From Halodesulfovibrio marinisediminis DSM 17456 (GTDB taxonomy: Bacteria; Desulfobacterota; Desulfovibrionia; Desulfovibrionales; Desulfovibrionaceae): a DNA stretch of 64,000 nt. This document shows, one piece after another, positions 49,651-60,272 of this stretch. Numbering within the stretch: the first letter of the stretch is position 1; every line of letters starts with the position of its first letter. A model generated the notes under the pieces. It was not told the origin of the DNA, did not search any database, and worked only from the letters and a program-made list of their open reading frames with translations. The stretch lies in the NCBI RefSeq assembly GCF_900129975.1, contig NZ_FSRG01000003.1:358727-422726 (forward strand). Reading direction: 5' to 3'. Both the position numbers and the translations under genes were made by a program.

Positions 49651-52548
49651 TTACACAGAACAGCCTGCAGTGCAAGTGCACCATTGGCAATGACGGCCTT
49701 TTCGAGGTCTAATTACTGGTGACTTTTCGATGTGCCTGAGCATGAACTGAAGAATTAACGGGATGTGCTCCGTGATGATGTCGTCGTGAAGTTCATCATT
49801 AATTTTTTCAAAGAAAAGATGCTCCTTACCGTCTTTTTTCAATTCAACCCATCCTGCATCACATGTAGATGTGAGTTTTGGGTTGTGCATCATGTACAAG
49901 TAGGCAGGTAATTGCAGGTTAACAATTTTATCTGCAAGTTGATCAAGCGGGTCCTCAACTCCGCCATCCCATGTGCGGATTTGTGCCATCAGGAATTCAT
50001 CCTGCCATAATCCGTTATCCGGTTTATGGATACTACCGGTTTTGTAGTCCAGAATGACGCGTGTGTTGTCACGAATATCAATTCTGTCGGCAATGCCCGC
50101 AATGGAGCGTTCTTTGCCGTCAACGCTAATAGTTTTAATAAGTCGTTTTTCAAGAGAGTCAATTTTTGCTCTTGGCTGATTTTTCAGGAAGCGGCTCAGG
50201 CGTTCTTTTCCTGCGGTTTCCAGCATGACGAAGGAGTCGTATGGTACTTCTTCCTTGATGTTGGATTCATGGAGCATTTGTACGAACATGCGTTGCAGCG
50301 GCTCTGGATCAAGCTTGCTGAATTCAGTTTCTTTGTGGAGATAGCCGGTGAAAAACTTTTCTAGAACTTTGTGGAATAAGTCGCCGATGGCGGCAAAGTC
50401 TTCTGCTTCGTTTACCTCATCAACAGGTCGTAGATTGCCTATGCGTTCCAGATAAAACTGCATTGGGCAATTGAGGTAGGTGTTCAGTGCGGAAGGTGAA
50501 ACCGGCTTAGTCAGAAAAGTTTCAATCATGCTGTTGATGTTTGCTGTTCGATGGATGACATGATCTTCTTTCTTAATAGTGGCAACAGGGTAGCTGATAC
50601 CGTGCAACGGAGCGTCGCCAGCTTCAAGCAGCTTTCCTTGTCTGCACTCTTCTTTCCACAGCAGTTCTTCTACAAATCGGGAGCGGATGTGTTTTTCTTC
50701 GAAAATGCCGCTGCGCTCAGATCCAGTCTGATAGAGCACATGAACATTGGTAGCCCCGTGGATAAGGCGGTAGAAGTTGTATGCCGCTACGCTTTCGCGG
50801 TGGCGCGCATCCGGTAATCCGAGCATGGAACGCAAACTGTCTGGCAGAAGCGGGTCATTGCCCGGTAAGCCCGGAAGTTTATTTTCAGTAGCATCCAGAA
50901 CGTAGACGTTTTTGAAATGCAGTAAACGTGATTCCAGCATACCCAGAACCTGTAGGCCGGTAAGAGGGTCAGCTTCAAACGGAACACGCTCTCCACGGAT
51001 GATTTCTCGCAGAATGGTGAAGAGTACGCCCTGTGAAAACTCTTCATGCGCAAGAGAACATTCACGTAACGATGGAATAACCTTACGCATAATACGGTAC
51101 ATAGATTCTGCATCAATCGGGAATCTTTCCCAGAGGTTGCCGCCATGTTCCAGAAGAACCGTGCATAAGTCTGCAAGGGTATTCGCGAGCTGTGCAGGGG
51201 TAGACATTTCTTCCCATGCGGTGATGGCAAATGACAGGACTCTGTGAAGCAGCTCCTGCATTTCTTCTTCAGACGCGTTGGCGTTTTCGTCATGGGTAAA
51301 TGGAATTGTGAACGGTGTGGTGTAGCTTTTACCCCTGCGCAATTCTTTTTCCATGTTATGCAGTGTAACACCGAATGGACGCTCTTCTCCGATTGTCAGC
51401 ATTTTGATGTATGGATGGCGGATGAGAGAAATTATGTCTTTCCAGTAGTAGCCATCTGCACGTTTGTTTTCTTGTAAATGCAGCACCACTTCCAGAAGCT
51501 GAAATAAGTTGGAACGCCAGAGCGGGTAGCCCATGGAAATGTTCACGTCTTTGCGCGGCAGGTGGTGAAGTACTGGCATCATAAGCCCTGTGTCCGGCAA
51601 GACAACAGCCGTGTCGCCGATGGACTCCTGCTGCAAAAGTTGCTGTTCCATGGCGTCCAGTTGCGAGTGCAGGTCGAACCCTTCGTAGAGTTGTAAGTCC
51701 TGTTCGCGTTCCTGTGGTGTTTCACATAATTCTGTACTGACTGCCCATTCTTTGATCCATTTTCTGTGCTCGCGGCATGCCCAGTGTGTTTGCCCACCTG
51801 TTGTAAGTCCCGCGTCAGAATGGAGCATAATAGTAGCGCCGTATTCAGTATGCAAAATACGGAAGAGTTCTTTTTCTACCCCGGTAAGACCATAGGAGCC
51901 TGCAATGTAGATTTTTTTATGGGAAAGGCTCATGACAGGCTTGGAGCTTTCCTTCAACAGTTGCAGAACGCGGAAGGCGTCGTATCCTGGAGTTGTCCAA
52001 CCGCGGCTTTCTAACTTACCGGTGTAGGCATCATGAATTCGACCAAGCTGGCCGAGGAGGATTGCAGCAAATGGAACAACCTGACCTTCCATGTGGTAGT
52101 AATCTTCAGGAGTTTGGTTCTGGTTGAAAAAGTCCTCCAGCAAGGAGTTAAGGCGCATCCCCCAAGGGAAAAAACGTTGTGGATCGTTGAGCGGCAGTGA
52201 CTGAAGTGGGCCGGAGGTAAAAGTATCTTTCTTGTTAATGTCCTGAATGCATTCCATTAAGAGTCCGACGCGGTCGAGTACTTCAATTACATGCGGCGGG
52301 GTTGCTTCCAGTTCGCTGCGTAGCATCTGAAAAATATCACTTACCTGAAAAATCTGCGGCATAAGAAACGGTTTTGGGAGCGCTTCATTAAAACGTAGCT
52401 TGTCAGAGAGATATTTACGCGGGCGTGAATGCGGGAAGATAATCAGCGCATCACCGGGATTGCTGTTGGTGTCCGCAAGTACCCGTTCCATAAGGCCGGA
52501 GATAAAATCGTTCTGCCAAGGAATAATGACAAATGGTTGAGTATGCAT
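49651..52548 (-). CDS. addB: AddB-like nuclease subunit
   Basis: 965 residues from the ATG at 52548 (MHTQPFVII), 2 bases after the addA-like stop. The N-terminal helicase-like part lacks a Walker A, unlike Bacillus AddB. The C-terminal PD-(D/E)XK nuclease has GDLFHKVLEKF and ILDYKTG (D-x-K). Cysteines in LNCPMQFYLERIG and the C-terminal HCQWCTCTAGC fit the AddB-type 4Fe-4S cluster. It acts with AddA in double-strand break resection. Confidence 0.8.
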   Translation of the reverse strand: MHTQPFVIIPWQNDFISGLMERVLADTNSNPGDALIIFPHSRPRKYLSDKLRFNEALPKPFLMPQIFQVSDIFQMLRSELEATPPHVIEVLDRVGLLMECIQDINKKDTFTSGPLQSLPLNDPQRFFPWGMRLNSLLEDFFNQNQTPEDYYHMEGQVVPFAAILLGQLGRIHDAYTGKLESRGWTTPGYDAFRVLQLLKESSKPVMSLSHKKIYIAGSYGLTGVEKELFRILHTEYGATIMLHSDAGLTTGGQTHWACREHRKWIKEWAVSTELCETPQEREQDLQLYEGFDLHSQLDAMEQQLLQQESIGDTAVVLPDTGLMMPVLHHLPRKDVNISMGYPLWRSNLFQLLEVVLHLQENKRADGYYWKDIISLIRHPYIKMLTIGEERPFGVTLHNMEKELRRGKSYTTPFTIPFTHDENANASEEEMQELLHRVLSFAITAWEEMSTPAQLANTLADLCTVLLEHGGNLWERFPIDAESMYRIMRKVIPSLRECSLAHEEFSQGVLFTILREIIRGERVPFEADPLTGLQVLGMLESRLLHFKNVYVLDATENKLPGLPGNDPLLPDSLRSMLGLPDARHRESVAAYNFYRLIHGATNVHVLYQTGSERSGIFEEKHIRSRFVEELLWKEECRQGKLLEAGDAPLHGISYPVATIKKEDHVIHRTANINSMIETFLTKPVSPSALNTYLNCPMQFYLERIGNLRPVDEVNEAEDFAAIGDLFHKVLEKFFTGYLHKETEFSKLDPEPLQRMFVQMLHESNIKEEVPYDSFVMLETAGKERLSRFLKNQPRAKIDSLEKRLIKTISVDGKERSIAGIADRIDIRDNTRVILDYKTGSIHKPDNGLWQDEFLMAQIRTWDGGVEDPLDQLADKIVNLQLPAYLYMMHNPKLTSTCDAGWVELKKDGKEHLFFEKINDELHDDIITEHIPLILQFMLRHIEKSPVIRPRKGRHCQWCTCTAGCSV

Positions 52549-52550
52549 GG

Positions 52551-55500
52551 TTAGGCTCCGGTGGAAAGGGAAACGTCTACGGTTTCGCGTGAATCGAGAT
52601 AAATAATAGTGCCTTGCAGTGTGCAATTGTCATACGCAGGCATGGCATTCAGCAGGTTAAGGTAACGACGAACCTGTTGTTTATGCGCAGGGTCGTGGCC
52701 GCCTGTTTTGTACTCAACAATAGTGATGGCGTCCGGCTCACGCACAAGTAGGTCTGCCCTGTGCTGGTTGCCATGTTCATCCATAATGCCTTGCTCAGGT
52801 CTGCCGAAGTGCTGCCACTTGGTAAAGTCCGGCAGGGAGGTGAGCCATAGCAGCATGTCTGTCAGATCTTCTTCTACCTCGGCTCTGTTTTCCATTGGCA
52901 GTGGATATTCGCGCATGCCGTGTTGGATAGCGCGGTGTACGTCTTCACGCGGGTTATCCAATACGCGTAGATGCTCAAGACATGTATGCACAAGAATACC
53001 ACGGCGGCGTTCGTCAAAGATAATTTCTTCAAGCGGGTTACGGAATATTTTTAGTCGAGGCAGCCAGTGCATCGGTTTCCACCCAAGTACGTCTTCGTGT
53101 TCTGGTAGTAGTTTGGTGTGTTCTGCAATTTCATCTTGTTCTTTATCAAGCGTACTTTCTGGAATTTCACCAATGGTGATGCATCCTTTTTCGTCCATTT
53201 TGTCTTGATAGTCTGCGAGGAGTACACGCAAGCTTTTCAGCAACGGAGATGTTCGCTCATGTGTTGGGGTAGATGTGATAACAGCATGCAGCTCTTCAAC
53301 TGGGCGGGTCCATGCCACATACAGCAGATGAAGCTGCTCGCGGGCGTCTTTACCCACAACGCGATAGTAGTCGTCACCTAGCTCCTTGCATTGTGGAACA
53401 AGGATGTCTTGACCGTTAAAGGAAAATTCCTCTTGCCCAGAAGGGCGCTGTTGCATTTGATGATGGAACGGAATGATAACCACAGGGAATTCGAGCCCCT
53501 TGGATTTATGCATGGTGAGGATGCGGATAGCGTCTAGGTTCTCCGGCATAGGGACTTTTTCTTCCACGCCGCCTTCCTGCCAGAAGGTGAGGAAGGCAGA
53601 GAGGGAGCGTAGCCCGTTTGTTTCTGCTGTGTGGACGATTTCAAGGAAACGGCGCAAGAAAATTTCATCTTGTGGGAAGCGCTTGAAAACGTCGAAGTGT
53701 TCAAAGCCTTCACGCACGGTGTCATATGCACTCATTAAGCCTGCCTGAGAATAGAATGGTGCAATCCATTGTTCCCAGACTTGCGGGTAGTCTTCCTTGA
53801 ACGCGTTAAAAAGGGTGCCCTTACGTGGAGTAGCGAGCCAGTCATCAAGTTCCGCTCTATTAAGATCTGCAAGATCGCCAAGTAATTCTGTGCCGCTGAT
53901 AACAGACCAGAAAGCAACATCATTAAGAGGATAATCTAGGAACATGAGCAGATTGACCATTTGCTGAATAACAGGGTGGTCAGCAAGGCGCAGGCTGTTT
54001 TCAGTAATAATGGGGAAGCCCCATTCTACAAGCCATTTCGCCAGCATGTTCGCTTCGTTGTTTGTGCGGACTAGTACTGCAATATCTCTCAGCTTGCGGC
54101 GGTTGCGCAGATCATCAACGAAAAGTGTTTTGAGTTTCTTTTGAACGGATTCAAACAGGGCTTCTGTGTTTTCTGCTTCAATGTCATACAGCTTTACCAG
54201 TCCGCCACTTCCTTCCTTGTGTGGTGGAACTTTTTGTGCGGCACCGGAAAAGCCGGACATGATCTCAGTAGTCAGTTCGTCTACTACATCAGTTGATGCT
54301 TTGCCGACCAGATCATTGGCAATACGTCTGGCGGTATCTTCGTCTTCAAGGCGAGAGAAAATATCGTTATTGAAGAGCACTACATTTTCGCTGCTTCGCC
54401 AGTTGTTATCGAGCGTAGTGCGTTCAGGATCATCTGCGACAGCTTGAATCGCATCTTCATTCAAGATGCCGTCAAATAGATCGGAATCGCCCCCGCGCCA
54501 GCCGTAGATAGCTTGCTTTACGTCGCCAACGTAAACAACGGAACCTTCTTTCGCGAGGCATTCAACAGCGAGAGGTTCGATAGCCTTCCACTGTGTTCTG
54601 GACGTATCCTGAAATTCATCGATCAGTAGATGGGTAAGGCGAGTACCCATACGGCAGAAAGCTTCAGATGCGGCATGCTCGCCGCTGAGTACTTTCTGAG
54701 CATATATAGGCCATTGAGAAGCAGGAATGACACCTTTTTCGCGTTGCAGAGTTTCCACTTCAGCCGCGAGCGGTTCTGCAATGTTGATGAATGGGACAAG
54801 TTCTAATGCTTTTCGTAAGATTGCACCTTGAACTTCCAACAGAACATAGGCAACGCACATGTCAGCATATGCTTTATGTAATTCAGCAGATGCCTTTCCT
54901 TTAGATGCTTTTAAGACACAATCATCAAAGGACGACTTCTTTGCGTAGGTGGCAGAAGGCAGTTTGGATGAGAATGTAGAAAGCGCAAGGCACTTATCTA
55001 TAAACTTGGTAAAGTTTGCAGCAGGCTTAATCCCTTCTTCAGCAATTAATTTTTGCATGGTAGTGGCGCTGTCTGTGAGATCTTTATGCAACTGTGCAAG
55101 GCTGCTGCGTAGAGCGTCACCGTCGACGTCAGGTAGCGTGCCATGCTCCAGACGGTACTGCATTAAGGTATGTACTTTTTCGCGCAGTCTGTCTCCAGGA
55201 ACAAAGCCGTTCATGTCTGTATGAAACAGTAAAGATTCACAGGCATCTTTCAGCAAATTACTTTCTTTTCCCCCCTGTGATGCGCGCACGAGCATTTGAT
55301 CGTAAAGAGGGTCGAAGAGTACTGCGTCATCAAAAATTGGCTCAAAGTCCGGCGGCAGGGAAAGATCAAGTGCACCAAGGCGCACCAGCATGTTTAACAG
55401 ACTGTCGATCGTACGGATGTTCAGGGAAGAATAGCGTTGGAGCAGTCTGTTAACCCAGCGGTGGGCATCGTTAGGGTTCCAACTTGCTGCTGGGTTTTGG

Positions 55501-55751
55501 GGGGCCAGTTGAAGTGCTCGTTCTTTTAAGGAACGAATAACACGCTCACGCATTTCTGTTGCCGCTTTGTTGGTGAAGGTTACTGCAAGAATTTCGTACC
55601 AGTTGAACGTGCCATCTGGATTTGCAATGGCGCACGCGGTATTTTTTTCTTGGTGCTCATCTTGGGCAGCTTCCGCAAGAAGACTGAGAAATTTTTGTGT
55701 AAGTGTAAAAGTCTTACCAGAGCCGGCAGCAGCTTTGATCTGTTGGAGCAT
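52551..55751 (-). CDS. addA: AddA-like helicase-nuclease
   Basis: 1066 residues. UvrD/RecB-type helicase: motif I AAAGSGKTFT (residues 7-16), motif II LIDEFQDTS, motif III GDVKQAIYGWRGGD, motif IV DNNWRS, motif V TMHKSKGLEFPVV, motif VI YVAWTRPVEELH. C-terminal RecB-like nuclease with HRADLLVREPD and IVEYKTGG. It unwinds and cuts DNA ends up to Chi. The gene is translationally close to addB. This host enzyme is also a barrier to invading linear phage DNA. Confidence 0.9.
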   Translation of the reverse strand: MLQQIKAAAGSGKTFTLTQKFLSLLAEAAQDEHQEKNTACAIANPDGTFNWYEILAVTFTNKAATEMRERVIRSLKERALQLAPQNPAASWNPNDAHRWVNRLLQRYSSLNIRTIDSLLNMLVRLGALDLSLPPDFEPIFDDAVLFDPLYDQMLVRASQGGKESNLLKDACESLLFHTDMNGFVPGDRLREKVHTLMQYRLEHGTLPDVDGDALRSSLAQLHKDLTDSATTMQKLIAEEGIKPAANFTKFIDKCLALSTFSSKLPSATYAKKSSFDDCVLKASKGKASAELHKAYADMCVAYVLLEVQGAILRKALELVPFINIAEPLAAEVETLQREKGVIPASQWPIYAQKVLSGEHAASEAFCRMGTRLTHLLIDEFQDTSRTQWKAIEPLAVECLAKEGSVVYVGDVKQAIYGWRGGDSDLFDGILNEDAIQAVADDPERTTLDNNWRSSENVVLFNNDIFSRLEDEDTARRIANDLVGKASTDVVDELTTEIMSGFSGAAQKVPPHKEGSGGLVKLYDIEAENTEALFESVQKKLKTLFVDDLRNRRKLRDIAVLVRTNNEANMLAKWLVEWGFPIITENSLRLADHPVIQQMVNLLMFLDYPLNDVAFWSVISGTELLGDLADLNRAELDDWLATPRKGTLFNAFKEDYPQVWEQWIAPFYSQAGLMSAYDTVREGFEHFDVFKRFPQDEIFLRRFLEIVHTAETNGLRSLSAFLTFWQEGGVEEKVPMPENLDAIRILTMHKSKGLEFPVVIIPFHHQMQQRPSGQEEFSFNGQDILVPQCKELGDDYYRVVGKDAREQLHLLYVAWTRPVEELHAVITSTPTHERTSPLLKSLRVLLADYQDKMDEKGCITIGEIPESTLDKEQDEIAEHTKLLPEHEDVLGWKPMHWLPRLKIFRNPLEEIIFDERRRGILVHTCLEHLRVLDNPREDVHRAIQHGMREYPLPMENRAEVEEDLTDMLLWLTSLPDFTKWQHFGRPEQGIMDEHGNQHRADLLVREPDAITIVEYKTGGHDPAHKQQVRRYLNLLNAMPAYDNCTLQGTIIYLDSRETVDVSLSTGA

Positions 55752-55777
55752 TTTATCTTTTTTCCTGTATGCTAAAA

Positions 55778-55862
55778 GCGGTAAGACGAAAACGTCTTAC
55801 CGCCTGTGCAGGTGGTGTATGCAGCGAAATGGTAGTTAAGGCATAACGGTGTGTTATGCCTT
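55778..55862 (-). terminator. Two hairpins between pfk and addA
   Basis: GCGGTAAGACG/CGTCTTACCGC (55778-55803, then TTTT on the minus strand) and AAGGCATAAC/GTTATGCCTT (55838-55862). Together they separate the phosphofructokinase gene from addA. Confidence 0.6.
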
Positions 55863-55884
55863 GTCTGAGAATCTGTTATCCGTG

Positions 55885-57225
55885 CTAGTCGCAGTAGTTC
55901 TTTGTGAAATCAATATAGGCTAGTTGCCCTGTTGATTCCATAACAGCCCGCCAGTAGTCGGAGCGTGTATTCAGTCTACGGCGTTTGCGGGTTACGAGGC
56001 GTAATGGAAGATGTAGGTATCTGTCCATAAGTTTCGATACAACCATTGCAGTTTTGCCTGCCATAGCAGCATGAACTGCGTTTTGTCCGAGGAAACCGCA
56101 GTAGACTCTGTCGTTGGCGTTGGCCGGTACTGAACGGATAATGTAGCTCGGGTCGATAAGTTTGAGTGAAAACGGAATGTCCCGTTCATTCATGTAGGTG
56201 CGGATTTCATCTTTGAGGAAGCTCATAATGTCCCCAAGCACCTTGTTACCGGATGCGTCGGTAAGGTTGGTTTCGGACAGTAAATGTTGTCCTGCCCCCT
56301 CTGCCACAACAATAACTGCATGGCGTCGGCTGAGAAGACGTTTTTCCAGATGCTCAAGAAGACCGTCCTCGCCGTGTAAGGCGAATTCTTTTTCAGGAAT
56401 CAGTACAAAGTTAACTTCTTTGAGGGATAAAGATGCATGCGCCGCAATAAAACCGGACTCCCTTCCCATAAGCTTTACAAGGCCTATGCCATTCATGGTG
56501 CCTTCTGCTTCAGTATGAGCACATTGAATAGCCTCTGTTGCTTTATCCACGGCAGTCTCAAAGCCGAATGTCTGTGGAATAAAGTCAATGTCGTTATCGA
56601 TTGTTTTTGGAATGCCGATAACGGAAATTTTAAGACCACGTTTGGTAACTTCCTCTACAATGGCACTTGCTGCTTTCATTGTGCCATCGCCTCCAATCAT
56701 AAATAAGCAGCTGATATTGAGGCGCTCAAGTGCATCCACAATTTCGTCTGTAGGCTGAGGTCCGCGGGAAGAACCGAGGATTGTGCCACCCAGCAGATGA
56801 ATATGTGCAATCTTTTCTGGAGTAAGTTCTACGACCTCGTGTCCGTATTTGGGAATAAATCCTTCCAGGCCGTATCTGATGCCCAAAACGCCGCTAACGT
56901 GGTAGTTATGATGTGCCGCCATAACTATGGAGCGGATAACTTCGTTAATACCGGGACATAGACCACCACAAGTTACGATGGCACATTTTGTTTTTGGAGT
57001 GTCAAAATACACACTTTCGCGCGGGCCTGCTTTTTCAAAACAGAGTGGGATCGGCTTGTCGGCAGGAATATCTTCACGGAGCTCGTTGTCCAGATAGAAG
57101 CTTACCCCTTGATCGTCAGATTCGAATCTACATACGGCAAGGGGAGATGGGATTTTGGCTTCCCCCAGAGTGGGGATTTCCGTTGAAATAGTAATATGAT
57201 CATCTTCTACACGTTTTTCGGGCAT
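55885..57225 (-). CDS. pfkA: ATP-dependent 6-phosphofructokinase (long type)
   Basis: 446 residues, longer than E. coli PfkA (320) and like the TP0108/plant-type group. GGLCPGINEVIRS, GGDGTMKAASAI (GGDGT favours ATP over pyrophosphate), PKTIDNDIDF and MGRESGFIAAHA are all in place. Phosphorylates fructose-6-phosphate in glycolysis. SD AGGAG lies 8 bases upstream of the start (minus strand). Confidence 0.9.
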   Translation of the reverse strand: MPEKRVEDDHITISTEIPTLGEAKIPSPLAVCRFESDDQGVSFYLDNELREDIPADKPIPLCFEKAGPRESVYFDTPKTKCAIVTCGGLCPGINEVIRSIVMAAHHNYHVSGVLGIRYGLEGFIPKYGHEVVELTPEKIAHIHLLGGTILGSSRGPQPTDEIVDALERLNISCLFMIGGDGTMKAASAIVEEVTKRGLKISVIGIPKTIDNDIDFIPQTFGFETAVDKATEAIQCAHTEAEGTMNGIGLVKLMGRESGFIAAHASLSLKEVNFVLIPEKEFALHGEDGLLEHLEKRLLSRRHAVIVVAEGAGQHLLSETNLTDASGNKVLGDIMSFLKDEIRTYMNERDIPFSLKLIDPSYIIRSVPANANDRVYCGFLGQNAVHAAMAGKTAMVVSKLMDRYLHLPLRLVTRKRRRLNTRSDYWRAVMESTGQLAYIDFTKNYCD

Positions 57226-57483
57226 TGAGATGCTCCTTACATGTGGCTATTGGCACGGTTAGTATGTGTTATTGTAGATCATAATGTACAATGTGTTTTA
57301 CTTAAGAGCAATTTTGAATAAGAACCATAACACATTTTTTAGAAAAATGCCTTGCTTCTGGACAGGCAGAAGGAAAGCGCCTAATTTTATCCCGCATTTC
57401 AGAATGAGGCTTAATTGTGTATAGTCCTGTTCTGAATGGTGGGACATTGGTCATTACTGACTATATACTAATTCGAGTTTGTT

Positions 57484-58491
57484 ATGCCGAAAAAAACGCT
57501 TCTAATTACACTTGGTGATGCAAACGGACTTGGGCCGGAACTGGCTTGTCGTCTGTTCGGAGAAGATATCTTTATTGCGGCGAAGCGTCCGATTATTATG
57601 ATCGGCTCCGCTGCTTCTCTGCTTGCGCATACCGAGCGACTCAATATGGACCCGTTCTGGGAGACTGTTGAATCTCCACGTGAAGTTGCCAGTAAAGCGT
57701 ATGGTGTCTACCTGTATGAGCCTGCGTCAATCCGTGATGTACCTGTTACTGTCGGTGAAGCCACTAAAGAAGGCGGGTTTATTGCCGGTGAATCTTTGCA
57801 GGCAGCATGTCAGTGCATTACTGACGGTATTGCCACAGGTATGGTAACATTACCATTACATAAAGCAATGTTGCAGGAAGCAGGCTTTGACTTTCCTGGT
57901 CACACAGAATTTTTGGCACGCTATGCAGGACTTTCTGATGATGAAGTGTGCATGCATCTGTGCGGCGAAATTTTGCGGGTAAGCCTCGTAACAACCCATC
58001 CTGCACTTCGTGATGTTGCAGATATGATTACTGAAGAGCGTTTGTTGCGTACCTTCAGATTAACTGATGAGTTTATGAAGCAGATTGGACAAGGTGATCG
58101 TCCGATTGCTGTTTGCGGCTTGAACCCGCATGCTGGTGAGTCCGGCAAGATCGGGACAGAAGATCAGGAAATTGTTGCTCCTGCTGTGCGCAAGGCTCAG
58201 GAAATGGGTATGAATGTAGATGGCCCATTCCCTGCGGATACTTTGTTCCACAAAGCAGCGCGCGGTGTATACTCTTCAGTTGTGGCAATGTACCATGATC
58301 AGGGACTTGCTCCGCTTAAACTTCTCCATTTTTCAGAGGCTGTTAACGTAACCCTTGGTTTGCCGTTTGTGCGTACCTCTGTTGATCACGGAACTGGTTT
58401 TGATATCGTAGGCAAAGACATTGCCCACACCAATAGCTTTAGAGAAGCTATTCGTCTTGCTATTCTGATGTTGGAAGGCGACGAATTGTAA
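57484..58491 (+). CDS. pdxA: 4-hydroxythreonine-4-phosphate dehydrogenase
   Basis: 335 residues. LITLGDANGLGPELACRL, LPLHKAMLQEAGFDFPGHTEFLA shortened here, VCGLNPHAGESGKIG, YHDQGLAPLKLLHF and TSVDHGTGFDIVGK mark PdxA. NAD-dependent oxidation in pyridoxal phosphate synthesis; the three zinc-binding His are present in the PGHTE, YHDQG and HGTG regions. No clear ribosome site before ATG 57484. Confidence 0.95.
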   Translation: MPKKTLLITLGDANGLGPELACRLFGEDIFIAAKRPIIMIGSAASLLAHTERLNMDPFWETVESPREVASKAYGVYLYEPASIRDVPVTVGEATKEGGFIAGESLQAACQCITDGIATGMVTLPLHKAMLQEAGFDFPGHTEFLARYAGLSDDEVCMHLCGEILRVSLVTTHPALRDVADMITEERLLRTFRLTDEFMKQIGQGDRPIAVCGLNPHAGESGKIGTEDQEIVAPAVRKAQEMGMNVDGPFPADTLFHKAARGVYSSVVAMYHDQGLAPLKLLHFSEAVNVTLGLPFVRTSVDHGTGFDIVGKDIAHTNSFREAIRLAILMLEGDEL

Positions 58492-58515
58492 TCTGTTTTT
58501 TATCCGATACTACAG

Positions 58516-58556
58516 GGCAGACAATGACTCATTACTTGGCATTGTCTGCCTTTTTT
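58516..58556 (+). terminator. Terminator of pdxA
   Basis: GGCAGACAATG (58516-58526) pairs with CATTGTCTGCC (58540-58550), then TTTTTT. Confidence 0.85.
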
Positions 58557-58597
58557 GCATACACTGAATTTTCTACGAAATATTAAAGGAGGAAACC

Positions 58598-60271
58598 ATG
58601 CTTATTGGTATTGATGTCGGTGGTACACATACTGACGCAGTGGCAGTTGAGAGTGGGAAAGTGGTTGCCTCTGGAAAAGTGGCTACAGTGCATGATGATT
58701 TATTATCATCCGTGCTGAGCGCTCTTGAGATTGTACTTGAGGCAGTTTCTCCAGAAGAGGTAACTCGCCTTAATTTATCAACAACGCTTTCTACCAATGC
58801 TATCGTTGAAGGTCGCACTGATGAAGTTGGTGTGATTGTTTCTTCAGGTCCCGGCATTGATCCTTATAATTTCCAGACTGGTAAATTTTATTTCCCTGTC
58901 AAAGGCTCCATTGATCACAGAGGTGAAGAAATTGCTTCTGTTCCGGAAAATGAGATTGTGGAAGCCCTTGATAAATGTGTTGCGGCGGGCGTAACTGTTT
59001 TTGCTGCTGTTAGTAAATTTTCTACACGTAACCCTTCGCATGAAGAGTTTATTGCTGAAACCATCGCATCAAAAAGTGATGTCATTTCGCTGGGGCATCG
59101 ATTTTCCGGTCAGTTGGATTTTCCACGCCGTATTGCAACTGCCTACTATAATTCTGCGGTTTGGCGGCTCTACAACAATTTTGCAGATGCAGTAGAGGCA
59201 GGTGTTCGCGCAAAAGGCATTACAGCTCCTGTAAATATTTTGAAAGCAGATGGTGGCACCATGCCGCTTGAGCGCTCCCGTGAGCTTCCTGTGGAGTCTA
59301 TCCTTTCTGGTCCTGCCGCCAGTGTTATGGGTGTTCTTGCCCAGCAATGTGTTTGCGGGAAAGATGAACAGGGTCAGGAGAAGGATACGCTTATTTTGGA
59401 TATCGGTGGGACGACCACGGATATCGCTCTGCTAGTGGCATGTTCACCGCTTGTTGAAAAAGACGGGATTGCTGTTGGTAGCTTTCCCACATTAGTTCAT
59501 GCCTTGAAAACTTGTTCTATCGGTGTGGGAGGAGATTCTGCGCTACATTATTCAGCGGGATCATTGCGTGTAGGGCCGGAACGTAACGGCGTCTGCATGG
59601 CTGAAGGCGGAAGTACTCCTGCATTGATGGATGCACTTATCTACTGCGGTCACGCTTCGTTCGGTGATGTTGATTCCAGCCGTAAGGGAATAGAGCTGCT
59701 CGCAGAAGAGTGTGGTATGAAGCCGTCAGCTCTGGCAGAATCTGCCATGACACTTGCTGTAAAAACAATATCACGCGCAGTGCATGAGTTTATTAAAGAA
59801 GTGAATAGTACACCTGTGTACACCATCCGGGAAATTTTGCGTGGAGATGAAATTGTACCGGATTTGGTGAGCATAATGGGTGGACCGGCAGAGGCTTTCC
59901 AGAAGCTGCTCGCTGAAGAATTACAAATGCCTGTGGAGACAGTTCCGCAATACGCTGTTGCCAACGCTATCGGTGCGGCCATGACTAAGCCGACATTTGA
60001 GTTGGAACTGTTTGCAGATACCGAAGCGCGGACGTTGTTTATTCCTGTCGTCGGAGAGCGACGCAGGGTTCCTTCAACGTATAAATTACTCGATGCTGTG
60101 CTGGACGCAAAAGAAGCGTTGATGAATTATTTTGCACAGCGAAATATAGCCATTGGTGTTGATGACATAGAAGTAACTGAAGAACAGTCGTTCAATATGG
60201 TTGGCGATTATGGCACCGTTGGTAGAAATATTCGTGTGAAATGCCAGATCAGACCTGGAGTTGAGATATAG
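58598..60271 (+). CDS. Hydantoinase/oxoprolinase family protein (HyuA-type)
   Basis: 557 residues, ATG with AAAGGAGG upstream. N-terminal ASKHA ATPase motif IGIDVGGTHTDAV and LSTTLSTNAIVEG; later LILDIGGTTTDIALL (phosphate 2) and IMGGPAEAF. It is shorter than full oxoprolinases, and no HyuB partner is next to it, so the substrate is open. The stop lies 1 base before the nagZ start, so the two are coupled. Confidence 0.8.
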   Translation: MLIGIDVGGTHTDAVAVESGKVVASGKVATVHDDLLSSVLSALEIVLEAVSPEEVTRLNLSTTLSTNAIVEGRTDEVGVIVSSGPGIDPYNFQTGKFYFPVKGSIDHRGEEIASVPENEIVEALDKCVAAGVTVFAAVSKFSTRNPSHEEFIAETIASKSDVISLGHRFSGQLDFPRRIATAYYNSAVWRLYNNFADAVEAGVRAKGITAPVNILKADGGTMPLERSRELPVESILSGPAASVMGVLAQQCVCGKDEQGQEKDTLILDIGGTTTDIALLVACSPLVEKDGIAVGSFPTLVHALKTCSIGVGGDSALHYSAGSLRVGPERNGVCMAEGGSTPALMDALIYCGHASFGDVDSSRKGIELLAEECGMKPSALAESAMTLAVKTISRAVHEFIKEVNSTPVYTIREILRGDEIVPDLVSIMGGPAEAFQKLLAEELQMPVETVPQYAVANAIGAAMTKPTFELELFADTEARTLFIPVVGERRRVPSTYKLLDAVLDAKEALMNYFAQRNIAIGVDDIEVTEEQSFNMVGDYGTVGRNIRVKCQIRPGVEI

Positions 60272-60272
60272 T

